DNA of 7,641 nucleotides, from assembly GCA_020441345.1 (NCBI GenBank), contig JAGRMK010000228.1, positions 1-7,641 on the forward strand, in the 5' to 3' direction. Made by a program: the position numbers and the translations under genes. Position 1 is the first letter of the stretch. Each line of letters opens with the position of its first letter. Origin of the DNA: Paracoccaceae bacterium. GTDB lineage: Bacteria; Pseudomonadota; Alphaproteobacteria; Rhodobacterales; Rhodobacteraceae. Positions 1-5,235 of the stretch are shown here, piece by piece. A model generated the notes under the pieces. It had not been told where the DNA came from, made no database searches, and saw only the letters and a program-made list of their open reading frames with translations.

Positions 1-767
1 ATCGGCGGCACCGAATGCACCGGCAATTCCACGCCCAGATCGCCGCGCGCGATCATCACCCCGTCCGAAACCGCGGCGATGGCGTCGAAGGCCTTGACCG
101 CCGCCGGTTTCTCAATCTTGGCCAGGATCGCCGCGCGACCCCGTGCCAGTTCGCGCGCTTCCTCGACATCCTCGGGGCGCTGCACGAACGACAGGCCCAG
201 CCAGTCAACGCCCAGATCGCAGACGAACTCCAGATCCGTGCGGTCCTTTTCAGACAGCGCGCGCACCGGCAACACCACGTCGGGCACATTGACGCCCTTG
301 CGGTTCGAGATCACGCCCCCGACGATCACCGTGCATTCGGCATGGGTTTCGTCGCAGTGATCCACCATCAGGCTGATCTTGCCATCGTTCACCAGCAACC
401 GCGCTCCGGGTTCAAGCGCCTTGAAAATCTCGGGATGTGGCAGGCACACGCGCTGGTGGCCACCGTCTTCGGGATCGAGGTCAAAGCGGAAACGCTGCCC
501 TTCCTCCAGTTCGACCGCGCCATCGGCAAAGGTTCCGACCCGCAGCTTGGGCCCCTGAAGATCCGCCAGGATTGCGATCGGGCGGCCCGTCTCGGCCTCG
601 ACAGCGCGCACGATGGCGTGACGCGCCGCGATCTCGGTGTGCGAGCCGTGGCTCATGTTCAGGCGAAAGACATCGGCGCCCGCATCGAACAGGGCACGAA
701 TCGTGTCGTGATCCGAAGACGCCGGGCCCAGAGTGGCGACGATCTTGACATTGCGGTTGCGTTGCAT
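1..767 (-). CDS. pyk: Pyruvate kinase, N-terminal part (3' end beyond window)
   Basis: Pyruvate kinase makes pyruvate and ATP from phosphoenolpyruvate and ADP, the last step of glycolysis, in the cytoplasm. About 255 codons are visible of a family that usually has about 480. Reading leftward from the ATG at 765-767, the protein opens MQRNRNVKIVATLGPASSD, then shows RLNMSHG (residues 35-41, nucleotide and metal binding) and DLQGPKLRVG (69-78). The catalytic-lysine signature AKIEKP (K217, E219) and the metal-binding MIARGDLGVELP (from residue 238) follow. The position that is Glu in K+-dependent enzymes (rabbit Glu117) is Lys74 here, which predicts a K+-independent enzyme of the PykA type. A purine-rich GGAAGGA lies at 774-780 just upstream of the start. 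The gene diverges from the DUF1244 gene. Identification is secure; the regulatory class is inferred. Confidence 0.96.
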   Translation of the reverse strand, partial: MQRNRNVKIVATLGPASSDHDTIRALFDAGADVFRLNMSHGSHTEIAARHAIVRAVEAETGRPIAILADLQGPKLRVGTFADGAVELEEGQRFRFDLDPEDGGHQRVCLPHPEIFKALEPGARLLVNDGKISLMVDHCDETHAECTVIVGGVISNRKGVNVPDVVLPVRALSEKDRTDLEFVCDLGVDWLGLSFVQRPEDVEEARELARGRAAILAKIEKPAAVKAFDAIAAVSDGVMIARGDLGVELPVHSVPP

Positions 768-968
768 GGCGCGTCCTTCCCTGAGAGTCGCCCAGGTCCT
801 ATCGCGCAAATGCGACGGGACGGCAACCTTTGTTCCCCTGCCTGTTAACGCTACCAGAAGCGGTTTTCCAGTGGATTCTTTTGATCAGACGGCGCCAGGC
901 GAGCCCGATCGGCTTGACCCCACGTCGCAAAGATCCCAACTGTGACACAACCGTCAAAGGAGAGCCGC
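768..968. other. Divergent intergenic spacer, pyk / DUF1244
   Basis: This 201-bp spacer must hold the promoters of both divergent genes. On the plus strand a TTGACC hexamer lies at 914-919, but no good -10 box follows at 16-18 bp. A short symmetric TGTGACACA (941-949) sits just before the DUF1244 ribosome site. No convincing pyk promoter was found on the minus strand. Open frames across it look like out-of-frame noise. Confidence 0.4.
956..964 (+). promoter_or_regulatory. Ribosome binding site deciding the DUF1244 start
   Basis: AAAGGAGAG lies at 956-964, placing GGAG six bases before the ATG at 969. This favours 969 over the in-frame ATG at 942, which would put the Shine-Dalgarno inside the coding sequence. 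Confidence 0.8.
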
Positions 969-1283
969 ATGGACGACGCCACCCGCACCACGATCGAGGC
1001 CGCCGCCTTTCGCAGGCTGGTGCAGCACCTGATGCAGGACCGCCCCGACGCACAGAACATCGACATGATGAACCTCGCGGGTTTTTGCCGCAACTGCCTG
1101 AGCCGCTGGTATCAGGAAGCAGCTGCCGCCGAAGGCGTGACGCTGTCCAAGGACGCGGCGCGCGAGATCGTCTATGGCATGCCTTATGAGGCCTGGCGCG
1201 ACCAGCACCAGCGCGAGGCCAGCGCCGCGCAGCTATCGGCTTTCGAGAAATCCTTTGCCGAGAATGTCGGCCCGCGCGACTAG
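969..1283 (+). CDS. DUF1244 family protein (small helical protein)
   Basis: A 104-residue soluble protein that matches the DUF1244 family of proteobacteria as I know it; no molecular function is established for the family to my knowledge. The diagnostic stretches are NLAGFCRNCLSRWY (about residues 36-49), with two cysteines spaced CxxC-like, and YGMPYEAWR (about 69-77). Members are about 100 residues, so this copy is full length. The start at 969 is chosen for its strong ribosome site; the upstream in-frame ATG at 942 would add nine residues. It is predicted to be mostly alpha-helical, with no signal peptide or membrane segment. It diverges from pyk, an arrangement I associate with alphaproteobacteria, but a functional link to pyruvate kinase is not shown. 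Confidence 0.9.
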   Translation: MDDATRTTIEAAAFRRLVQHLMQDRPDAQNIDMMNLAGFCRNCLSRWYQEAAAAEGVTLSKDAAREIVYGMPYEAWRDQHQREASAAQLSAFEKSFAENVGPRD

Positions 1284-1296
1284 AACGCGAATCGTT

Positions 1297-1338
1297 AGGC
1301 ATGGGGCTGGCCGACAGCGGTGGCCTGCTTTTGTGTTT
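1297..1338 (+). terminator. Possible terminator after DUF1244
   Basis: Starting 13 bp after the stop codon, AGGC (1297-1300) can pair with GCCT (1323-1326) and GCTG (1306-1309) with CAGC (1315-1318), around an internal loop and a five-base tip. A T-rich GCTTTTGTGTTT (1327-1338) follows. The stem is interrupted, so this is a weak intrinsic terminator candidate. Confidence 0.35.
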
Positions 1339-1469
1339 CGCATCTGGATGCCCCGCCGCACCATCGTTTCGGCGCACGCCAGGTATCGGGCTGCGCGCCC
1401 GGATTGTCGCCCCTCTGGAAACAATCGCGCCGATCAAATACCGCTAAAATTGTATTTTTTTTCAGAACA

Positions 1470-1500
1470 TTGACGCACCCCCCTGCGCCAGCAACATTAA
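1470..1500 (+). promoter_or_regulatory. Promoter candidate for the first RTX gene
   Basis: TTGACG (1470-1475) matches a housekeeping -35 element at five of six positions. The -10 is poor: ACATTAA ends at 1500 after a C-rich spacer. An AT-rich patch directly upstream (1433-1464) could serve as an UP element or as a silencer site for an AT-binding protein. The block TTGAC, C-rich spacer, TTAA recurs before the second RTX gene at 2997-3028, which supports a shared function. Confidence 0.45.
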
Positions 1501-1526
1501 GGCTTGGTGTTTTTGATCATTCGTTC

Positions 1527-1537
1527 AAAAGGTGGTG
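1527..1537 (+). promoter_or_regulatory. Ribosome binding site of RTX protein 1
   Basis: The purine-rich AAAAGGTGGTG ends four bases before the ATG at 1542. It fixes this start and so supports the unusual hydrophobic N-terminus as genuine. Confidence 0.7.
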
Positions 1538-1541
1538 ATTC

Positions 1542-2882
1542 ATGGCGTTTCTCGGACTCTTGATGGCGATGCTGCTGGCCTTTTCCATCGGCGGCACCGG
1601 TGCCGATGAAGAGGTCGTCGATTCGGATGCTCTTGACGGCACCACTGGCGACGACACGCTGGAGGGCACCGAAGACGGCGACCTGATCAACGGCTGGGCG
1701 GGGGACGACATGATCTCGGGCCTGGCGGGCGATGACGAAATCGACGCGGGCACCGGCGACGACGTGGTCAATGGCGACGACGGTAACGACACCATCAGCG
1801 GTGGCGCGGGCTATGATCAGCTTTCTGGCGACGCGGGCAATGACCTGATCAACGGTGACGGCGGCCTGGATACCCTGTCGGGTGGCGATGGTGGCGACAC
1901 CTTGAACGGCGGCGCCTGGGACGATGTCCTGATGGGCGACGCCGGGTGGGATCTGCTGAATGGCGACAGTGGCAACGACCAGCTCGACGGAGGCGGCGGC
2001 TATGACGTGCTGAACGGCGGTGACGGGTTCGACACCCTGCTCGGCGGCACCGGGTTCGACACGCTGAACGGCGGCAACGGCAACGACCGGCTGGAGGGGG
2101 GCGACGGCCGCGATCTTCTGAACGGGAACGCGGGCAATGATACGCTGGCCGGCGGCACCTGGAACGACACGCTCTATGGCGGTGCCGGGCGGGATGTCCT
2201 GCTGGGCGGCAATGGCAACGATTCGCTTTATGGCGAGGCGGGCGATGACGCCCTGTCCGGCGACGCGGGCAACGATTCGATCTATGGCGGCACCGGCAAT
2301 GACCTGATCGGTGGCGACGATGGCAATGATTACCTGGCCGGGTCCGAGGGCGACGACACCGTTTACGGCGGTAACGGGAACGACACCCTGTTCGGGGATG
2401 GTCACTACAACGCGGGCCCGGACCTGGTCGGCAACGATCTGCTGAGTGGCGGCGCAGGCAATGACCTGCTGATCGCGCGCTATGGCAACGATACGCTGAA
2501 CGGCGATGATGGCAACGACACGCTGCTGGGGGTCTTCGGCAACAACGTGTTGAATGGCGGCATGGGCGACGATCTGCTGACCGGCGGCGACGGCGACACC
2601 CTGACCGGTGGCGAGGGGCGCGACGCCTTCGTGATCCAGTTCGGCGAATACCGCGCCCCGGACCAGACCGACGAGAGTTCGACGATCACCGATTTCTCTG
2701 CTAGCGATGACACGCTGACGCTGCGGTTCGCCGAAGGCGGGGCCTATTCCGCCGAGGATCTGACGCTTGTGCCCGATGTCGAGAACAATCTCGTCAGCAT
2801 CGTCGTCGACGGCCAGACGCTGCTGGTCGTTCAGGGCACCGCCGCGTTGACGCTGGATGACATCGAGATCGTCACCGCGTAA
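1542..2882 (+). CDS. RTX calcium-binding protein 1 (secreted beta-roll)
   Basis: A 446-residue RTX protein, expected to fold into a Ca2+-stabilised parallel beta-roll outside the cell after type I secretion. Residues 2-16 are hydrophobic with no Lys or Arg, followed by GG and an acidic linker (21-32). From residue 33 nonapeptides of the form GGxGxDxLx run without an indel to Asp344: 35 register positions, 33 of them Asp (Asn at 290 and 335). One eight-residue unit and a final repeat, GGEGRDAF, follow. The C-terminal domain (362-446) contains ITDF, a DTLTLRF strand and VDGQTLLVVQG, typical of type I secretion substrates. There is no cysteine and no catalytic domain. Tyr, Trp or Phe replaces the usual Asn/Asp before the repeat Asp at 91, 136, 154, 163 and 172. 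The family is clear; the biological role is unknown. Confidence 0.92.
   Translation: MAFLGLLMAMLLAFSIGGTGADEEVVDSDALDGTTGDDTLEGTEDGDLINGWAGDDMISGLAGDDEIDAGTGDDVVNGDDGNDTISGGAGYDQLSGDAGNDLINGDGGLDTLSGGDGGDTLNGGAWDDVLMGDAGWDLLNGDSGNDQLDGGGGYDVLNGGDGFDTLLGGTGFDTLNGGNGNDRLEGGDGRDLLNGNAGNDTLAGGTWNDTLYGGAGRDVLLGGNGNDSLYGEAGDDALSGDAGNDSIYGGTGNDLIGGDDGNDYLAGSEGDDTVYGGNGNDTLFGDGHYNAGPDLVGNDLLSGGAGNDLLIARYGNDTLNGDDGNDTLLGVFGNNVLNGGMGDDLLTGGDGDTLTGGEGRDAFVIQFGEYRAPDQTDESSTITDFSASDDTLTLRFAEGGAYSAEDLTLVPDVENNLVSIVVDGQTLLVVQGTAALTLDDIEIVTA
1638..2624 (+). repeat. RTX nonapeptide array of protein 1 (27-bp period)
   Basis: The coding DNA repeats with a 27-bp period built on GGC-GGC-x-GGC-AAC-GAC-type codons. 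It covers residues 33-361 and keeps perfect register from Asp38 to Asp344. Units differ at many codon positions, so this is an old or selected array rather than a recent tandem duplication. Such arrays can recombine and often assemble poorly from short reads. Confidence 0.9.
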
Positions 2883-2928
2883 TGGCCTGACCCGTCTTCA
2901 TCGCCGGGAAAGAGACGAACTTACGTTG

Positions 2929-2967
2929 CCCGGGGCTTTGTATCCAAACAGGAAACAAAGCCCCGGG
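2929..2967 (+). terminator. Perfect 13-bp hairpin between RTX genes 1 and 2
   Basis: CCCGGGGCTTTGT (2929-2941) is perfectly complementary to ACAAAGCCCCGGG (2955-2967) around a 13-base loop, 47 bp after the first RTX stop. No U-tract follows (next bases ATCACTAAG), so it is not a textbook intrinsic terminator. It may attenuate read-through or protect the 3' end of the first mRNA. Confidence 0.6.
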
Positions 2968-2986
2968 ATCACTAAGTCCTTGTGAT
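2968..2986 (+). other. Second small hairpin abutting the first
   Basis: ATCAC (2968-2972) pairs with GTGAT (2982-2986), possibly extended by two A-T pairs across a bulge. It begins on the base after the large stem ends, so the two could stack coaxially. The stem is short and could be chance. Confidence 0.3.
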
Positions 2987-2996
2987 TAATAAACTC

Positions 2997-3028
2997 TTGA
3001 CTCTCTTGCCCCCACGCCCCACCGTTAA
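2997..3028 (+). promoter_or_regulatory. Promoter candidate for RTX genes 2 and 3
   Basis: TTGACT (2997-3002) matches the -35 consensus at five of six positions and follows an AT-rich stretch. A C-rich spacer and CGTTAAC follow, with TTAA at 3025-3028. The distance from TTGAC to TTAA is 28 bp, against 27 bp before the first gene. A classical TATAAT is absent, so the class of sigma factor is unclear. Confidence 0.4.
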
Positions 3029-3044
3029 CCCTGTGGTTGCGTTT

Positions 3045-3050
3045 GGAGGT
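3045..3050 (+). promoter_or_regulatory. Ribosome binding site of RTX protein 2
   Basis: GGAGGT, close to a perfect anti-16S match, sits five bases before the ATG at 3056 and supports that start. Confidence 0.85.
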
Positions 3051-3055
3051 GTGTC

Positions 3056-4204
3056 ATGGCCATTGCGTTTGTCTTGCTGGCTTTGCTGCTGGCGCTGGGA
3101 CTGGGCGGAATGGATGGCTCTGACGCGCCCGAGTCCCCCGAAGAACCCGATGAAATCATCGAGGGCACCGAAGGCGACGATGTGCTGAACGGCAGCGAGG
3201 GCAACGACCTGATCACCGGACTGGGGGGCGATGACGAAATCCAAGGCAACGGCGGCAACGACACCATCGACGCGGGCAGCGGGGCCGACACGGTCGACGG
3301 CGGCGACGGCAATGACCAGATCGACGGCGGTGCGGGTAACGACCTGATCGAGGGCGGCGACGGCGACGACTGGGTGCTGGGCGGCGATGGGGTCAACACC
3401 CTGTCCGGCGGCGACGGCGATGACCGGCTGGAAGGCGGCGACGCTTTTGACTCGATCATGGGCGGCGGCGGGGCCGACCTGATCCTCGGGGGCGGCGGCA
3501 ACGATCGGCTCTATGACGGAAGCCCGGACGACAACACCATCCGCGGCGGTCTGGGCAATGACCTGATCTCTGGCTATGGGCAGTTGCACGGTGAAGATGG
3601 CAACGACTCCCTCCAAGGGTTCGGCGAGCTCCTGGGTGGGGCTGGCGATGACAGCCTGTTCGGAGCCGGCCTGCTGGATGGCGGCGCGGGCGATGATACG
3701 GTTGTCGGCGAAGGCACGCTGATGGGCGGCATTGGCGACGACTATGTCGCGGCCAGCACCTTTACCTCGCCGCGAGAGCCCGCGCCAGACGCCCTGCTCC
3801 ATGGTGGGGCGGGCAATGACACCGTGCTCGGAAACGTCGGGGACGATACGCTCTACGGGGATGCGGGAAGCGACCTGCTGGATGGCCGCGAGGGCGACGA
3901 CTTTCTGTACGGCAATTTCGGCGACACGCTGACCGGCGGCGAGGGTGCGGACTATTTCACCGTGACGATGGAAGGCGAGGACGGCGCCGCGCCCGCGATC
4001 ATCACCGATTACAACCCGATGACGGATACCGGCCTCCTGATCTACAAGATCGTGCCCGAGGGCACCGATCAGGAGCCCGTCCTGACCCTGCGCGACACCC
4101 CGGATGGGCTGGAGGTGGTCATCGATGGCGAGGTCGCCGCCGTCTTGCAGGGCGTCACCAGCGCCGACAACCCCGTCATCTCGGTCGGCACCGTGTCTCG
4201 CTGA
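3056..4204 (+). CDS. RTX calcium-binding protein 2 (secreted beta-roll)
   Basis: A 382-residue paralogue of its two neighbours. Residues 2-18 form a hydrophobic segment without basic residues, opening MAIAFVLLALLLALGLGG, then an acidic Pro/Glu-rich linker (19-36). Nonapeptides (register Asp at 42, 51, 60 and on to 159; Asn at 114) lead into a distinct block where the repeat Asp recurs every 15 residues (169, 184, 199, 214, 229), each unit combining a GGxGDDxLx turn with a GxGxLx half-turn. A Pro-rich loop (about 232-249, SPREPAPD) interrupts the roll, which resumes at Asp255 and ends in GDTLTGGEGADYF. The C-terminal domain (300-382) has ITDY and an IDGEVAAVLQG strand. No cysteine and no enzyme motif. 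Likely exported by a type I system and calcium-folded outside; role unknown. Probably transcribed with the third RTX gene. Confidence 0.92.
   Translation: MAIAFVLLALLLALGLGGMDGSDAPESPEEPDEIIEGTEGDDVLNGSEGNDLITGLGGDDEIQGNGGNDTIDAGSGADTVDGGDGNDQIDGGAGNDLIEGGDGDDWVLGGDGVNTLSGGDGDDRLEGGDAFDSIMGGGGADLILGGGGNDRLYDGSPDDNTIRGGLGNDLISGYGQLHGEDGNDSLQGFGELLGGAGDDSLFGAGLLDGGAGDDTVVGEGTLMGGIGDDYVAASTFTSPREPAPDALLHGGAGNDTVLGNVGDDTLYGDAGSDLLDGREGDDFLYGNFGDTLTGGEGADYFTVTMEGEDGAAPAIITDYNPMTDTGLLIYKIVPEGTDQEPVLTLRDTPDGLEVVIDGEVAAVLQGVTSADNPVISVGTVSR
3164..3952 (+). repeat. RTX repeat array of protein 2 with 15-residue units
   Basis: Canonical 27-bp units lie at about 3164-3532. At 3560-3742 the period changes to 45 bp: four consecutive 15-residue steps between conserved Asp codons. 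A 26-residue step carrying the Pro-rich loop follows, then four last units, one of them eight residues long. Confidence 0.85.
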
Positions 4205-4259
4205 CCCGCCGGGGCCTGCGCGCCCAAGGCTTTCCACTTGCCTGAACACCGAGGATTCG
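4205..4259 (+). other. Short spacer between RTX genes 2 and 3
   Basis: These 55 bp hold no evident promoter or terminator, only a GAGG at 4251-4254 five bases before the third start. This suggests co-transcription of the two genes. Confidence 0.5.
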
Positions 4260-5222
4260 ATGGCCATTGCCTTTCTCCTTCTTGCCTTTGCTCTTGCCTT
4301 TGCGATGGGGACATCAGGCGATGAAACCCTTGATGAGGGCTCGACCGGCACGGACGGCGACGACACCCTTGAGGGGACCGAGGGCGATGACCTGATCCGG
4401 GGACGAGAGGGTGACGATCATCTGCTTGGCCAGGACGGCAACGACACGCTGATTGGCAATGCGGGAAACGACACGCTGGAGGGCGGGCTGGGGGATGATC
4501 TGCTCCGGGGTGGCGTCGGCGACGACAGCCTTGATGGCGGGATCGGGCTGGATACCGTGCGCGGCGGCGAGGGCAACGACACCATATTCAGCTTTCACGA
4601 AGGCCACGGCGGCAACGGGGACGACATGGTCAGCGGCACCGGAACCCTGACGGGCGGAGCCGGCAACGACACGGTGTCCGGCGAAGGCATGCTCTATGGC
4701 AACGACGGCGACGATCTGATCGGATGCCGCCCGATTCTGGAACCTGGCGAACCCAAAGACGAACAGAACAGCAGCGCCCAGGGCTTTGGCGGCGAAGGCA
4801 ACGACACGCTGAGCATCTGGTTCTTCGGTGACGCCACGATGGACGGCGGCGCCGGCGACGACCTGCTGATTGCCGATTACGAAACCTATGGCGCCTTGCT
4901 GGGTGGGGATGGCGATGACACGCTGCTGTCGGCGTCCAACGTGTTGACCATGACGGGCGGCGCGGGCGCAGATCACTTTATCGCCAGCGGGGTCGGCCAG
5001 ATCACCGACTATCGCGCGGGCGAGGATACCATCGAGCTGCGGTTTCTGAACCCGGACGAAGCCGCGCCGCCCCCGGAGTTGACCGTCGAAACCGAGGGCT
5101 CGACGGTGCGGCTATTCCTGGATGGCGCGTTGAAGGCCGTGCTCACCAATGTGACGGCCTTCGATCCGGCGGATGTCACGGTAACCGTGGTCACAAGCGA
5201 CGCCGAGTTGCTTGCCCCGTGA
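4260..5222 (+). CDS. RTX calcium-binding protein 3 (secreted beta-roll)
   Basis: A 320-residue paralogue. The ATG at 4260 is chosen over the in-frame ATG at 4104 because the extra 52 residues would lie inside the second RTX gene and look nothing like the family, whereas MAIAFLLLAFALAFAMG restores the shared N-terminus. Residues 2-16 are hydrophobic without basic residues. Nonapeptides have their Asp at 35 to 107, then 15-residue steps to 122, 137 and 152. A long loop (155-176, with EPGEPKDEQ) carries Cys156, the only cysteine in the three proteins. Later steps are 19, 19 and 18 residues, so one half of each turn lacks the Asp. The last repeat GGAGADHF leads into a C-terminal domain (240-320) with ITDY, DTIELRF and LDGALKAVL. 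Secretion by a type I system is inferred; function unknown. Confidence 0.9.
   Translation: MAIAFLLLAFALAFAMGTSGDETLDEGSTGTDGDDTLEGTEGDDLIRGREGDDHLLGQDGNDTLIGNAGNDTLEGGLGDDLLRGGVGDDSLDGGIGLDTVRGGEGNDTIFSFHEGHGGNGDDMVSGTGTLTGGAGNDTVSGEGMLYGNDGDDLIGCRPILEPGEPKDEQNSSAQGFGGEGNDTLSIWFFGDATMDGGAGDDLLIADYETYGALLGGDGDDTLLSASNVLTMTGGAGADHFIASGVGQITDYRAGEDTIELRFLNPDEAAPPPELTVETEGSTVRLFLDGALKAVLTNVTAFDPADVTVTVVTSDAELLAP
4347..4973 (+). repeat. RTX repeat array of protein 3, mixed periods
   Basis: Canonical 27-bp units run to about 4580. Three 45-bp steps follow (4578-4715), then a 90-bp step containing the loop, then steps of 57, 57 and 54 bp. The order of nonapeptides, 15-mers, Pro-rich loop and final repeats matches protein 2. 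Confidence 0.8.
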
Positions 5223-5235
5223 CCCAACCGTCGCC

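Larger units (their letters stand above)
1284..1541 (+). other. Intergenic region before the RTX cluster
   Basis: This 258-bp region holds the weak terminator candidate, a GATTGT/ACAATC inverted repeat (1402-1407 and 1421-1426), an AT-rich patch at 1433-1464 that includes a run of eight T, and the RTX promoter candidate. I see no protein in it: the small open frames crossing it lack a ribosome site and recognisable composition. Confidence 0.5.

Noticed and set aside
15..848. A 277-codon plus-strand open frame over pyk
   Set aside because: It is the antisense of a clearly conserved pyruvate kinase and has a random-looking His/Arg-rich composition.
799..1437. A 212-codon minus-strand open frame across the DUF1244 gene
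   Set aside because: Arg/Pro/Ser-rich shadow of a high-GC coding strand with no ribosome site; the DUF1244 frame is supported by conserved motifs.
1638..2624. CRISPR-like or satellite interpretation of the 27-bp periodicity
   Set aside because: The period is exactly nine codons, the frame stays open, and the translated pattern is the RTX nonapeptide.
3025..3039. Possible CtrA box (TTAA-N7-TTAA) before the second RTX gene
   Set aside because: Only the first TTAA half-site is present; the second half reads GTTG, and the matching position before the first gene reads TGTT.
4104..4259. N-terminal extension of the third RTX protein to the ATG at 4104
   Set aside because: The extra 52 residues overlap the second RTX gene out of frame and are Pro/Ser-rich; the ATG at 4260 restores the family N-terminus and has a GAGG five bases upstream.
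2972..4366. A 464-codon minus-strand open frame covering the whole second RTX gene, plus similar frames at 1497-2405 and 4314-4976
   Set aside because: Each reads as monotonous VVAVAAVQRV-type sequence created by the reverse complement of Gly/Asp codons, which rarely yields stops. None has a ribosome site or family resemblance, and the sense strand encodes clear RTX proteins.
5223..5235. Shared bidirectional terminator between the third RTX gene and the aminotransferase
   Set aside because: The 13-bp gap contains no stem or T-tract; any terminator would have to lie within coding sequence and none is evident.
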